A stretch of DNA of 50,165 nucleotides from an uncultured Bacteroidales bacterium (GCA_946616535.1 CAMOJA010000011.1:1-50165); one strand, 5' to 3'. Numbered from the stretch's first letter, positions 1 through 9,500 are shown. Numbers and translations are program-made. The notes: generated by a model not told the origin, from the letters alone.

Positions 1-86
1 ACTTTCTTTCTCATAATTAATCAATTAAAGTGTCCAAAAAATTGGGGTCAGTACAGGCTTTTCTCCCCTTTTCGTCATACGAATGT

Positions 87-130
87 CGCGGTAATCTCGC
101 GGTAATCACGCGGTAATCACCCGCTAATCA
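87..130. repeat. 11-bp tandem array, four copies
   Basis: Four head-to-tail copies of an 11-bp unit (CGCGGTAATCA and close variants) lie at 87-97, 98-108, 109-119 and 120-130. The last copy is the most diverged. No ORF of note overlaps it. The unit length matches the other 11-bp arrays at 15350, 15418 and 31048 although the sequences differ. The flanking stretch 1-86 shows nothing recognisable. Confidence 0.9.
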
Positions 131-158
131 CGCGCTTTTGGATGTATTTTTGTCTTAT

Positions 159-202
159 TTTTTTTGTTATTTGGACGTAATTTTTTTGTTATTTGGACGT
201 AA
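159..202. repeat. 22-bp tandem duplication upstream of promoter
   Basis: Two identical copies of a 22-bp unit (seven T's followed by GTTATTTGGACGTAA) lie at 159-180 and 181-202, just upstream of the promoter of the first gene. Twenty-two is twice the 11-bp period of the array at 87-130. Confidence 0.9.
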
Positions 203-230
203 TTTTTTTGTCATTATTTTGCAGAAAAAT

Positions 231-261
231 TTGCGTATGTCGATTTTTTGTCGTACCTTTG
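231..261 (+). promoter_or_regulatory. Bacteroidetes promoter for the 384-1412 gene
   Basis: An upstream box TTGCGTATGTC starts at 231 and the -7 box TACCTTTG is at 254-261. The start-to-start spacing is 23 nt, as in eleven other promoters of this window. It reads into the A-rich 5' leader of the secreted protein. Confidence 0.8.
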
Positions 262-284
262 CAGAAAATACTGCAATGGGGCAG

Positions 285-356
285 AAATACAGAAAAAATA
301 AATACAGAAAAAATAAATACAGAAAAAGTAAATACAGAAAAAAATACAGAAAAAGT
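285..356 (+). repeat. 15-bp A-rich tandem array in the 5' leader
   Basis: Five units of about 15 bp (AAATACAGAAAAAAT and variants; the fourth is 2 bp shorter and merges into the fifth) occupy the transcribed leader between the promoter and the start codon. Slippage in such an array could alter leader length. ORFs running through it encode only low-complexity peptides and are not called. Confidence 0.85.
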
Positions 357-360
357 ATTT

Positions 361-406
361 ATGAAAACTAACAAACTCTTTTTATGAAAACTAACAAATT
401 CTTTTG
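361..406 (+). repeat. 23-bp duplication of the start-codon region
   Basis: The stretch carrying the ATG and first codons is duplicated: copy one at 361-383, copy two at 384-406, both beginning ATGAAAACTAACAAA. Because 23 is not a multiple of three, the first ATG opens an eight-codon ORF (MKTNKLFL) whose TGA overlaps the second ATG (ATGA at 384-387). The second ATG opens the long gene. The short ORF may act as a translationally coupled leader. Confidence 0.85.
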
Positions 407-1412
407 GGTTATCGCCATGATAGCCTTTATGGTGCCGGAGATGGCACAGGAGATTGCGGCGGCGGAGCCGGAGATGGCACAGGAAATTGCGGCAGAGGAG
501 CCGGTGATCATCACCGCCCCGGACACAACGATCGACAAGACCGCTTATACCTTATCCGATCAAGGCATCACCATCGCTGTTTCGTACGGATCAGCGTACC
601 CCGCGGACCATGCGTACAATAACATCGACGTGACGTATTTCGGCGTTCTTGCCAATGGGAGTATGACTATTTCCGCCGGCGAAAACATCCGCGGCATTGC
701 GGTCAACGGATGGGCGAAGCAGAACTTCAGCGCGTCGTGTGATTACGGAAATATCGACTACATCTCCGATGAGGCAGCGGACGCCGTCGGCGAACCGGTT
801 CTGACGATTAGCGACATTAACCATCCGTCGGTGACGATCTCCTGTGACAAGCAGCTCCGCTGTTTCAGCATCGAGGTGTATTTCTCCGAGAACCCCGACG
901 CCCCGCAGGAAGAGGCGACGGATACCGTGCGTCTGGAGATGGTAAGGGCGGTAGCGCAAGACTACTCGGAGGACACCACGTACTCCAGCGAAGGGGCGTA
1001 CAGTTATTGGCTGATGTTAGCGCCCGAGGCGGGCTATCCCGAGGTTTGGCTCGATCTCTACGCTGCGGTCAAAGGTGATCTGTCCGGCGAGTACTCGTTG
1101 TATAACTACAACGTAGGCGACTACACATATGTGCAGCTGGGCGCTTCGTCGCTGGATTACGAGTACGCTTATGATCAGGAGTTTACGATCACCAAGTCCG
1201 GCAGCAACTACCGCATCGAGGGCTATGTGATTGCCGAGAATGATGTACAGTATGAATTTGTATTTGAGGGACCTGTATCGTTCGTGAAAAAAGGAGACGA
1301 AGAAGGCGTAGAGAACGTAGAGCCCGACTCCTTGCGAAGCGTCAAGATCCTGCAAGACGGACAACTCATGATCCTGCGAAACGGCAGGAAATACACCGTC
1401 TTAGGGATATAA
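384..1412 (+). CDS. secreted protein of unknown function with a short GQL-type C-terminal tail
   Basis: I do not recognise a named family. The first ~21 residues form a signal peptide (hydrophobic IAMIAFM). The expected cleavage region falls in an 11-codon direct repeat, PEMAQEIAAAE/PEMAQEIAAEE (435-467 and 468-500), so the mature N terminus has itself been duplicated. The middle is Asp/Glu/Tyr-rich and beta-like. The last ~24 residues (KILQDGQLMILRNG then KYTVLGI) match in pattern the ends of the two endonuclease I proteins at 32607 and 33684, suggesting a shared export or anchoring tail. The start at 384 is chosen over 361 because only it is in frame with the long ORF. A promoter lies at 231-261. 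The next gene has its own promoter, so this is probably monocistronic. Confidence 0.75.
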   Translation: MKTNKFFWVIAMIAFMVPEMAQEIAAAEPEMAQEIAAEEPVIITAPDTTIDKTAYTLSDQGITIAVSYGSAYPADHAYNNIDVTYFGVLANGSMTISAGENIRGIAVNGWAKQNFSASCDYGNIDYISDEAADAVGEPVLTISDINHPSVTISCDKQLRCFSIEVYFSENPDAPQEEATDTVRLEMVRAVAQDYSEDTTYSSEGAYSYWLMLAPEAGYPEVWLDLYAAVKGDLSGEYSLYNYNVGDYTYVQLGASSLDYEYAYDQEFTITKSGSNYRIEGYVIAENDVQYEFVFEGPVSFVKKGDEEGVENVEPDSLRSVKILQDGQLMILRNGRKYTVLGI

Positions 1413-1436
1413 AAAGCACGATAATTCATATTTTTC

Positions 1437-1467
1437 TTGCATATATCAAAAATTTTGCGTACCTTTG
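1437..1467 (+). promoter_or_regulatory. promoter for the DUF349-ftsE-sufE operon
   Basis: TTGCATATATC begins at 1437 and the -7 box TACCTTTG is at 1460-1467, a spacing of 23 nt. It lies 37 nt before the ATG at 1504, which supports that start over an in-frame TTG at 1465 inside the promoter. Confidence 0.85.
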
Positions 1468-1503
1468 CACCCGCAAAGGTTTTTGCACGTAATAAAAACA
1501 ACT

Positions 1504-2745
1504 ATGGCAAGTACAAAACAAGAAATTATTGAGGAGCTCAAAGCGTTGCTGCAACAGGAAGACGTAGCCGCTATCAAGGAGCAGGTAGATCATCTGAAAA
1601 CACGTTTCTATTCCACCGCCGGGGAGGCTGAGGAAGCAGGTGCGGAAGTAGAAGAAGAGTTTAAGGCTTTATTGGCGCAATATAAATCCAAGCGCGCTGA
1701 GGTAGCCGCCGTTCAGGCCAAAGAGGAGGAAGCCAACCTCGCTCGCAAGGAGGCAATCCTCGCGAAGATGAAAGAGATGGCGGAGGACGAGAACGCCGAC
1801 GGCGTCATGGCGAACCTGCAGAAGATGCGCGAGCTGCAAGCCGAGTGGAAGACCATCGGTGCCGTTCCGGCGACCAAGAATCAGGAGATCCGCAAGGCGT
1901 ACCAGCAGTACCAGGAGCAGTTCTACGACCTCGTGAAGATCAATATTGAGCTGCGCGATCTGGATTTCAAGAAGAATCTGGAACTCAAGACCCTCCTTTG
2001 CGAAGCCGCAGAGAAACTGCAGGACAACGAGAATATCGTGGAGGCGAGCCGTGCGCTGCAGAATCTTCATGACGAGTGGGCAGAGATAGGTCCTGTAGCC
2101 CGTGAGCTGCGTGAGGACCTCTGGAACCGCTTCAAGACCGCTTCGACCATCATCAATAAGAAGCATCAGGCATATTTCGACGAGCTGCATGCCAAAGAGC
2201 AGGCGAACCTCGAAGCCAAACAGGCCATCATCGAGCAGCTCAAACAGATCAACGAACCCCTCGTGAACGGCGAACCCATGAGTGCCAAGCAGTGGGAAGA
2301 GTTGACCGAGAAAATCCAGGGCCTGCAGAACGAATGGCGTAAGATCGGTTTTGCGCCGAAGAAATTCAACCAGTCCATCTACGATTCTTACCGCGCAGAG
2401 TGTGACCGCTTCTTTGCAACCAAGAAAGAGTTCTTCCTCGAACTCCGCGAGCGCCGCAAAGAGCGTGAACAACGCCATAAGGAATATCTGGAGCGTCAGA
2501 AAGCCCGTGAGGAACGTCAGAAAGCACGTGAGGAGCAACGCCAGGCCTTTATCGCCAAAGGCGGAGACAGTCTCCGTCGGATGCACGAACGACTCAAACA
2601 GGAGATCCAGACCGCAGAAAACAACATCCTCTTCTTTACCGCTAAATCCAAGACAGCCAACAAGTTAGTCGATTCCATGCAGAAGAAGATCGAGGACCTC
2701 AAAGCACAACTGGCGGACATCGAGAAGAAGATGAACGAGGAATGA
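1504..2745 (+). CDS. DUF349 repeat coiled-coil protein
   Basis: A 413-residue, highly charged and almost wholly helical protein. At least three DUF349-type repeats can be seen, each with a LQ..W..IG core followed by a helix: QAEWKTIGAVP, HDEWAEIGPV and QNEWRKIGFAPKKF. A basic Arg/Lys/Glu coiled coil lies near residues 310-370 and a further coiled coil at the C terminus. Proteins of this type are conserved in Bacteroidetes but their role is unsettled. The start is ATG at 1504, downstream of a promoter. The stop overlaps the next start as ATGA (2742-2745), so it is translationally coupled to the FtsE-like gene; a cell-envelope or division role is only an inference from that coupling. Confidence 0.85.
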   Translation: MASTKQEIIEELKALLQQEDVAAIKEQVDHLKTRFYSTAGEAEEAGAEVEEEFKALLAQYKSKRAEVAAVQAKEEEANLARKEAILAKMKEMAEDENADGVMANLQKMRELQAEWKTIGAVPATKNQEIRKAYQQYQEQFYDLVKINIELRDLDFKKNLELKTLLCEAAEKLQDNENIVEASRALQNLHDEWAEIGPVARELREDLWNRFKTASTIINKKHQAYFDELHAKEQANLEAKQAIIEQLKQINEPLVNGEPMSAKQWEELTEKIQGLQNEWRKIGFAPKKFNQSIYDSYRAECDRFFATKKEFFLELRERRKEREQRHKEYLERQKAREERQKAREEQRQAFIAKGGDSLRRMHERLKQEIQTAENNILFFTAKSKTANKLVDSMQKKIEDLKAQLADIEKKMNEE

Positions 2746-3404
2746 ACGCGTTAATCGAATATAAAAATGTGGAGGTCTATCAGGCGGACCAGATCGTGCT
2801 GCACGACGTGAACCTGACCGTTGAGCGCGGGGAGATGATTTATCTCCTGGGCAAAGTCGGTAGCGGCAAGTCCTCGCTGATGAAGACGTTCTACGGCGCG
2901 CTGCCGATCATCAGCGGCGAGGCGAAGGTGTTGGACTACGACATGTGTACCATCCGCCGCCGCAAACTGCCGTACCTCCGTCGCCGTCTGGGCATCATCT
3001 TTCAGGATTATAAGCTGCTCACCGATCGTTCTGTCGAGGAGAACCTCTTGTTCGTCCTCCGTGCGACCGGATGGAAAGACAAGAAACTGATGGCGGATCA
3101 TGTACGTGAGATCCTGAAGCAGGTAGGCATGGAGACCAAGGCGTACAAGCGTCCGTACGAGCTCTCCGGAGGCGAGCAACAACGTGTGGTCATCGCGCGC
3201 GCCTTGCTCAACACGCCGGAGATCATCCTCGCCGACGAGCCGACGGGAAACCTCGATGCCGAGACAGGAAAAGAGATCATGGACCTGCTGTACTCCATCT
3301 CCCAGGCCGGCATCACCGTCCTGATGTCCACTCATAACTTACATTGGCCGGAGTTATACCCCGGTAAGAAATGGTCGTTTGAAGGAGGAAGGGTAATCGT
3401 ATGA
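2742..3404 (+). CDS. ftsE: FtsE-like ABC transporter ATP-binding protein
   Basis: A 220-residue ABC ATPase of the FtsE/LolD group. Walker A is GKVGSGKSS at residues 37-45, the signature is [16 protein letters not shown], Walker B is [12 protein letters not shown], followed by a D-loop and the switch histidine in MSTHN. FtsE normally pairs with the membrane protein FtsX to activate septal peptidoglycan hydrolases. No FtsX gene is adjacent, which is common in Bacteroidetes, so a partner elsewhere is assumed. It overlaps both neighbours by ATGA, placing it in the middle of a tightly coupled operon. LolD or another MacB-type ATPase is the main alternative. Confidence 0.8.
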   Translation: MNALIEYKNVEVYQADQIVLHDVNLTVERGEMIYLLGKVGSGKSSLMKTFYGALPIISGEAKVLDYDMCTIRRRKLPYLRRRLGIIFQDYKLLTDRSVEENLLFVLRATGWKDKKLMADHVREILKQVGMETKAYKRPYELSGGEQQRVVIARALLNTPEIILADEPTGNLDAETGKEIMDLLYSISQAGITVLMSTHNLHWPELYPGKKWSFEGGRVIV

Positions 3405-3826
3405 CAATCAACGAGATACAGGACGAGCTGATCGAAGAATTCGAGTTCATCGAGGACTGGACGGAGCGTTACCAGTTACTGGTGGATTATGCGAAGGAAC
3501 TGGAAAAGAACCCATTTCCGGAAGCCGATAGAACGCAGAGCAACCTCATTGACGGATGCCAGTCGAAAGTGTGGTTCACCTGCAAGTATGAGGACGGCAA
3601 ACTCATTTTTAATGGCGATTCCGAAGCCCTTTTGGTAAAAGGTATCGTAGCGTTGCTGATCCATGTCCTGAGCGGGCATACGCCCGAGGAGATCGCGAAT
3701 GCGAATCTCTATTTTGTGGAGAAAATAGGTTTGTTGGAACACCTCAGTCCGACCCGTAGCAACGGCGTCGTAGCGATGATCAAACAGATGAGACTGTACG
3801 CCTTAGCCTACAGTGCTAAAGGTTAG
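3401..3826 (+). CDS. sufE: SufE family sulfur acceptor for Fe-S cluster assembly
   Basis: This 141-residue protein has the SufE fold signature: an N-terminal helical stretch with the YQLLVDYAKEL motif, then the acceptor cysteine Cys53 in DGCQSKVW, and a C-terminal GLLEHLSPTRSNGVVAMIKQM helix. SufE takes persulfide sulfur from the cysteine desulfurase SufS and passes it to the SufBCD scaffold. The length is typical. Its ATG overlaps the stop of the FtsE-like gene. No other suf genes are in the window. It converges on aroK with only 17 bp between stops. Confidence 0.9.
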   Translation: MTINEIQDELIEEFEFIEDWTERYQLLVDYAKELEKNPFPEADRTQSNLIDGCQSKVWFTCKYEDGKLIFNGDSEALLVKGIVALLIHVLSGHTPEEIANANLYFVEKIGLLEHLSPTRSNGVVAMIKQMRLYALAYSAKG

Positions 3827-3854
3827 GGGCTAAAGATTAGAGATTAGAGGTTAG
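3821..3854. repeat. degenerate GRTTAG repeat in the sufE-aroK convergent gap
   Basis: Short units GGTTAG, GATTAG, GATTAG and GGTTAG (the middle two 7 bp apart) span the stop of sufE, the 17-bp gap and the stop of aroK, supplying both stop codons. No convincing terminator hairpin is visible here. Confidence 0.65.
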
Positions 3855-4389
3855 AGGAGAGGAACTCATAGAGTTCCTGAGCGATGCGCTCGTCGGAGTC
3901 TTCATCGCATATTTCTACATCGAGAATATGATGCGCACGGCTGTAGAACGGCTCACGCGCTTCGAGTTGAGGAGCTATGAAAGAGAGTAGCTCCTTTTCT
4001 GTGCGACCTTGCAGTACCGGCCGTTCACTCAGATCCGTCAAGGCAAGTCGTTTGGCCAAGTGCTCGGGTTTCCACCGGATATAGATACTCGTACCTAACT
4101 CACGGAGACAATCCATATTGTCTTCCCAGCACGGATAACCGCCTCCGGTAGCATAAATGACCTTCTCAAACGGCGCAGCGTCCGCTATGTCCTCCACGAC
4201 GTATTTCTCTTTCTTGCGGAAATCCTCAATGCCGAATGTGCGGATATATTCTGCGGTAGTGTAGCCGTGGATCTCCTTGAACGCCTCGTCCAGATCCACA
4301 AAATGCCAGCCGAGTTTCTCAGCCAGCAGACGTCCGGCAGTAGTCTTGCCGGCTCCCATATAGCCCACTAAATAAATAGGAAGTTCCAT
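3844..4389 (-). CDS. aroK: shikimate kinase
   Basis: A 181-residue P-loop kinase that phosphorylates shikimate at the 3-hydroxyl in chorismate synthesis. Visible motifs: Walker A GYMGAGKTT near residue 10, the shikimate-binding DLDEAF (Asp about 34), the conserved F..ED.FRKKE region, the GGG motif in ATGGGYPCW, and the lid arginine in LSERPVLQG. Length is standard. It is the last gene of the porU-porV-ispF operon, 2 bp after the preceding stop. Confidence 0.93.
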   Translation of the reverse strand: MELPIYLVGYMGAGKTTAGRLLAEKLGWHFVDLDEAFKEIHGYTTAEYIRTFGIEDFRKKEKYVVEDIADAAPFEKVIYATGGGYPCWEDNMDCLRELGTSIYIRWKPEHLAKRLALTDLSERPVLQGRTEKELLSFIAPQLEAREPFYSRAHHILDVEICDEDSDERIAQELYEFLSSNL

Positions 4390-4391
4390 GA

Positions 4392-4718
4392 TTAGTATTC
4401 CCAGGTATCATTGTCCTTCCAGACAATCTTACCGTCCTCGATAGTGGCGAGCGGGAAGATAGAAGAGAAGGGTGGAGTGACGGTGCGGATGAGTTGCCAC
4501 TCCTTATTATATACACGCGCGCACGAAGAACACTGCGGCGCGCAAGCGGTCATGACAACCAGCGTCGAGTCCGTGTATTGATAGACCTCCAGACGTGTGC
4601 TATCCGTCAGAGCGATCCGCTCGTACGGACCGTCCTGCACCTCTATCTGAGGCCGATGACCCATCTGGAACAAGTCCGTGATGAGCGATAGTGATATAGA
4701 GAGTAAGAGTAATCTCAT
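4392..4718 (-). CDS. small exported protein, possibly DUF3256-like
   Basis: This 108-residue protein starts with a hydrophobic Leu/Ile/Ser-rich segment (residues 2-15) that could be a signal peptide. It holds a Cys cluster CAPQCSSC in the middle and ends WKDNDTWEY. The ATG overlaps the ispF stop as ATGA, so it is coupled to ispF. It resembles short Bacteroidales exported proteins of unknown function (DUF3256 is my guess), but is shorter than I would expect for that family, so the family name is uncertain. No catalytic motif is seen. Confidence 0.6.
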   Translation of the reverse strand: MRLLLLSISLSLITDLFQMGHRPQIEVQDGPYERIALTDSTRLEVYQYTDSTLVVMTACAPQCSSCARVYNKEWQLIRTVTPPFSSIFPLATIEDGKIVWKDNDTWEY

Positions 4719-5185
4719 TGAATCAATGCTACCGCGTAGGCGGCAATTCCTTCTTCACGACCGACGAAACCTAAATGCTCCGTGGTCGTGGCTTTGATGT
4801 TTATTTGGTTCGGCTCGACGCCCATAACTTCCGCCAGGCAATCTACCATCGCCGGAATATGCGGATTGAGTTTCGGCGCTTGTGCGCAGATAGTGAGGTC
4901 GCAGTTACCGAGTTCATACCCCTCCTTGCGGATCATCTCCATGACGCGACGAAGAAGAATCTTTGAGTCGATACCTTCGTACTCATTGCCTTTGGTATCG
5001 GGAAAATGATAGCCGATGTCGCGCATGGCGGCGGCACCAAGGAGCGCGTCACACAACGCATGGATCGCTACGTCAGCGTCCGAATGACCCGACAATCCAC
5101 GCTCACACGGCACCTCAATTCCCCCTAACCACAATTTGCGGTCAGGGGCGAATTGATGCACATCATATCCAAAGCCAATACGCAT
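4715..5185 (-). CDS. ispF: 2-C-methyl-D-erythritol 2,4-cyclodiphosphate synthase
   Basis: A 156-residue enzyme of the MEP isoprenoid pathway that cyclises CDP-ME 2-phosphate. The metal ligands are visible in GYDVHQF (Asp8 and His10) and GHSDADV (His near 42), and the conserved FPDTKGNEYEGIDS and C-terminal KATTTEHLGFVGREEGI motifs are intact. It lies 17 bp after porV in the same direction and overlaps the following small gene. As far as I recall, ispF also sits next to porV in other Bacteroidales, so the linkage looks ancestral. Confidence 0.95.
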   Translation of the reverse strand: MRIGFGYDVHQFAPDRKLWLGGIEVPCERGLSGHSDADVAIHALCDALLGAAAMRDIGYHFPDTKGNEYEGIDSKILLRRVMEMIRKEGYELGNCDLTICAQAPKLNPHIPAMVDCLAEVMGVEPNQINIKATTTEHLGFVGREEGIAAYAVALIQ

Positions 5186-5202
5186 GTCTTTAAACTTTCG
5201 AC

Positions 5203-6387
5203 TTATTTCTTCTTGTTATCTACGAGGTCTTTGATTCCATAGAGGTCAAAGCCCAGCGTGAAGCGCATGGTCTGATCCAGCGGGTTGGATGCTGCCAGAC
5301 CAACGCAGTAAGAGACATCGAGCGTTACGATAGAGAGGTGGAAACCGGCACCGAAAGTGATGACATTACGGTTACCTTTGTAGTAGTTCTCGTAGCTGTA
5401 ACCAACACGAGCGAAGAACTGCTTGTTGTAGCTATACTCGATACCTGCGCCCCAACGAACCTCTTCGAACTCCTCTTTCGCACCGCCCGGAGCGTCTGCA
5501 AAGGACTGGAACCAACCCTTAGCGGGGTTGATAGCAGAGTAAGCGTCCTGGCTGTACTTGCCGGTGACCTTGTCATCAGCGAACTTCGAGTAACGGGTCG
5601 GAACGAGCATCTTGTTCGTCTCGAGGTTGAAGGTCAGGAAGTTGTACTTGTTCAGCGGCAACTCATAACCTACACCGAGGTTCATGCTTGTCGGGATGAA
5701 GTTACTCGATCCGTCCTCTGCGTAGGTCATCTTACCACCTAAGTTCTTGAGGGTGAAACCGAGCGAGAAATGGGAGGTACCCATCGGCAACTCAATCGGC
5801 TGTTTGTAGTACAGACCGATGTCTGCAGCCATAGACCAAGCCGCGTGCATCTCACCTGCGGTAGAGGTCGAACTGTTCACACCGTTGTTGAGGTCCGAAT
5901 ACAAGAAGCGAACGGCTACCGACATAGATACATACTCGTGCAACTTGCGGAAATAACTGAGGTCAAGAGCCCACTCGTTCGGACGTACGTCCTGCAGTTT
6001 GGTTCCGTCCATCGTCGTTAACGCGACGTCACCCATCGAGAAATACGTGAAGCTGGCACCGATACCGCCGCCCAGATCACCGAAGTTATAGAAACCTGCG
6101 AGATAAGCCAGGTCGATGTCGCCTACCAACTTACGCAACCACGGCGTGTAGTTAGCGGTAATACCGCCCTTGGAATACATGTAAGCGTACTTGGCGGGGT
6201 TCCAATACTGCGAGTTAAAATCCGCCTCTGTAGCTACACCTACATCGCCCAGACCGGCTGCACGGGCATCCGGAGCGATGGACAAGGAAGGCATAGCCGT
6301 GATAACAGGATTAGGAGTCGGTTCTGTTTGCGCGCTCATCGTAGCTGCAAAGAGCAGAGCCACCATAGAAATACTGATTTTTTTCAT
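5203..6387 (-). CDS. porV: T9SS outer-membrane protein PorV (LptO)
   Basis: PorV is a FadL-like beta-barrel of the type IX secretion system that shuttles cargo from the translocon to the PorU sortase. The start is placed at the ATG at 6387, where a clean signal peptide begins (MKKISISMVALLFAATMSAQ); an upstream in-frame extension is low-complexity repeat. The diagnostic N-terminal pattern follows: SLSIAPDARAAGLGDVGVAT then FNSQYWNPAKY. The remainder alternates beta-strand-like segments and ends in a short basic tail. Its position directly after porU matches the porU-porV pairing of Porphyromonas gingivalis. An 8-bp repeat array lies in the 124-bp gap upstream. Confidence 0.93.
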   Translation of the reverse strand: MKKISISMVALLFAATMSAQTEPTPNPVITAMPSLSIAPDARAAGLGDVGVATEADFNSQYWNPAKYAYMYSKGGITANYTPWLRKLVGDIDLAYLAGFYNFGDLGGGIGASFTYFSMGDVALTTMDGTKLQDVRPNEWALDLSYFRKLHEYVSMSVAVRFLYSDLNNGVNSSTSTAGEMHAAWSMAADIGLYYKQPIELPMGTSHFSLGFTLKNLGGKMTYAEDGSSNFIPTSMNLGVGYELPLNKYNFLTFNLETNKMLVPTRYSKFADDKVTGKYSQDAYSAINPAKGWFQSFADAPGGAKEEFEEVRWGAGIEYSYNKQFFARVGYSYENYYKGNRNVITFGAGFHLSIVTLDVSYCVGLAASNPLDQTMRFTLGFDLYGIKDLVDNKKK

Positions 6388-6415
6388 TGTGTTATGTTTT
6401 GATTTTTTTGTTTTA

Positions 6416-6447
6416 CGATATTTCGATATTTCGATATTTCGATGTTT
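6416..6447. repeat. 8-bp tandem array upstream of porV
   Basis: Four units of CGATATTT (last one CGATGTTT) run head to tail in the porU-porV intergenic gap. An in-frame ORF extension through it would give a repetitive basic peptide and is not believed. Confidence 0.85.
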
Positions 6448-6511
6448 GGTAATCTTCAAGCGATATGCTTCATAGGCATTGTACAGACTAATATTTGGTT
6501 ATACATTATTT

Positions 6512-9500
6512 TTATTTCGTTACAATAATCTTACCCGAGGTAGTGCTGTATTTGCTGCTCGCGGATTTGATCTTTACGGTGTACATGAATACGCCCGGGT
6601 GGAGACCCAACTCCGAGAGGTTAATCGCTACCTGGTCGGGGTTCTCCTGCTTATGGCTGTATATCATCTGCCCGTTTATGTTATAGAGGTAAATCTCTGT
6701 GCTCAGTAACTCATCCGGCTGGTCGTAGTTAACCATCAGGTTCAGTACGCCGCTCTGCCGTACGGGGTTCGGGTAGCTGATAACCGAATAGATGGACGGA
6801 TCGAGCCCTGCCTCAACAATGAAGTTCAGGCTCTTCGTCGTGCTGTTGTTCAGCAAATCCCATGCGCGGAAGGTCAGACTATGAGGACCGTCCGGCAGTT
6901 CACCCATAAGGTAACTGACCTGACCGGAGGTATAACTGTCGTTCGCCGACGTGAAATACTCGTTAAGGACGTAAATCTGCTTTGGATCGTTATCTACAAT
7001 CATCATCAAGTCATGTCCGATACCTGCGCCTGCGGTGTTGATGCCGTTCTGGTCATGCAGATCTGCAAAGAACCGCGGAGTAGAGTAGGTCTTACCGCCG
7101 TCCTGGAAGGCTTTGTTGTTGAGGTATATTTCCATCTCGGGACCTATGGTGTCGGCACTCAATATTTCTCCCGTTCCGCCGATGACGAACTCCTCGTAAT
7201 GACCCACAGCTTCCGCTTTGTCCTCTTCATCGTCGCTCATGGCATAATAGACGATGCGCCCGTTGCCGTAGTTATAACGTATATCCTTCGGCACCATGAA
7301 CGAGTAGTTGAACTCGCCCTCTTCTACCGCTGCCGAACCCGTGAAGAGCATACCGGGGTAGTCGTTGTATTGCAACTCTTTCGCCTCTTCGTTCTCTTTG
7401 GCATCGTTGTCACGCGTAGTGATGACCTGCATCTTGTCGTAGATCGTGATATCCACTTTGCCGTTGAAATCCGTTACCGTCCGGTTGTCCTCATCCACGA
7501 TGCGCCCTTGTACCTGTTGCACGCTCAGGGCATGAAGCGTGTCTATATCGGTCACGGTCTCTACGTAGTAGTTCGTCGGGTAATTGAGCCGCATGGCGGG
7601 ATCTCCGAACAAGACGTACGCCATCTTGTTCTCGTCGTAGCCCAGCGCGTTCTTACCCTTGGCGACCGCTTCGCCTATAGTAGCCTCGTAATGGAAGGTG
7701 TTCGTATGCTTGAAGAGTTCTGCCGTCACGGAACGACTGAGTTTGGTGTTACCTGTTGCATAAACCGTACGCGTTGCAGCCAGTACAGCTATAGCTCCGC
7801 CGCGGGAGTTCAGCATGGCTGTCTCCGCTGCACAGCGTTTTCCTCCGTCGAACTGAGCGAAGCTGCACGTAGCAAAGAGCCAGAAAGCCTGATTCTTATT
7901 GCTCATCAACTCGATGTCCCGCATGTTAAGAATGGACTCGTTGGTGATGGCGTTATAACCGCCATGACCCGAGTAGTTGAAATAGAGCACGCCGTTACGC
8001 AGGAGGTTCTGGATCTTGTTCTTGGCTAAGGGATAACTCTCGCCGCTCGCGTTCATCTCCTGGGGATAAGCATCCAGATAAACCTTATGTATTATGAAAT
8101 CCGGATTGCCCACACGCGTCAACTCGGCACTTGCCTCGGCGGTCTCCGTATGCGTACCGTGCTCGCCGTCGTCCGCCAGATAAGCAATCTGGTTCTTCCA
8201 TTTGCCGGTCTGCTCGTTGTTAATATACGCGATGAGTTTGTCGATCGTCCCTTGTGCTTCTTCTACGCTCGTTACCGGCAGACGTCCTACGCCTATATCC
8301 ATCTTTCCGCTGGCATCACGTGTACCCTCGTTATCGTCCAGGAAACCGAAGTAGTCATCCGTTGCATAAGCGTTAACCTCGTTTGTAGAGTTCTCCGCCT
8401 GGTACGTCAGCAACAATGCGGAACCTGAGGTGGCAAGGATCTTTCGGTTGTCAAACGAACCATGACCGAGCAGCAACAACCATCTTGGTTTCTGACCGGT
8501 GCCGTTGTTCGCACGGTCGTAGAGCATCTTCATCAGCCACCTGTACGCCGTAGCGTCCGGGGTGCCTGAAGAGAACTCGTTATACACCTGTTGGTCGGTC
8601 ACTACCGCCCAGGTGATTCCTTCTTTGTGTTGGTGCGCTTGCGCCAGACGCGTTGCAAGAGCTACATACTCGCTCGGGCAGATGATGACGTAGTCAATAT
8701 CGCTCAGCTGATGCAAGTCCTGATTATCGATTGTTCCTACTACGTCAGCCGTCACAAAACTGTTTCCGTTCGTGTTGACCGCTACGTACTCATGGATGCC
8801 GTCTGCCTGGGTGCCGACCCAGGTCATCTCGTTGCCCGAGAGGGTCGTCGGCATGCGTTGGATAGCAGCTTTGTCGGTGATGTCCCAGATCTGAATACCC
8901 GCATTCGCGTTTGTCAGATGGAACCGCACGGGCACCGAACTGTTCTTGTTTGTGAGCGTTCTTACCGTCATGTACGAGCCGTTCATAATCATCTCGCGCG
9001 GGGTGCTTAACTCAATATAGTTGAGCCATCCTATGGCGCTGTTGAGGCTGCTTTGGTAACGCACTTGTACCTGCTGGCTCTGCGCGTCCGATGCCGCCAA
9101 GACGGTGATCGTACCGGGCTGACCGCAGTCGTAGTTATCTTTGTATTTGGGAATATTTACCGATTTGGAGGACGAGTTGAGTGTGGCTGTGAACTGCGTT
9201 GCAATCGAAGCGTACCCTGCTACATCCACAACGGCCGTACTCTGCTCAGACGTCAAGGCATCCGGGGTCGTGAAGGTGAAGCTGCGTTTTGAGCCGTTCA
9301 CAAACGTCTCGCCGTAGAACGTACGACCGCCGCCGGACACGCCGCTTCGGTCAATCAGGTTGATACTGTCTTTGTCGTGTACCTGCAACATCGGATAGCT
9401 CGTTACGTCAGTAGCAGTGCCGCTTATCGGCTCGCCTGCTACAGGCGCCAAAGGCGTACCGACGTTCTCTGTCAGAAAATAGTAGCCGTAGTTAGAATAG

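Noticed and set aside
87..356. CRISPR array
   Set aside because: The repeats are 11-23 bp and directly tandem without unique spacers; no cas genes are in the window.
138..387. Small ORFs running through the 15-bp A-rich array
   Set aside because: They encode only repeat-derived Lys/Tyr/Asn-rich peptides and lie across the promoter.
1669..2586. 305-codon minus-strand ORF opposite the DUF349 gene
   Set aside because: Leu/Phe-rich shadow of a Glu/Lys-rich coiled-coil gene.
6881..8029. 382-codon plus-strand ORF inside porU
   Set aside because: PorU is clearly coded on the minus strand with its catalytic motifs; the plus-strand frame has no recognisable domain.
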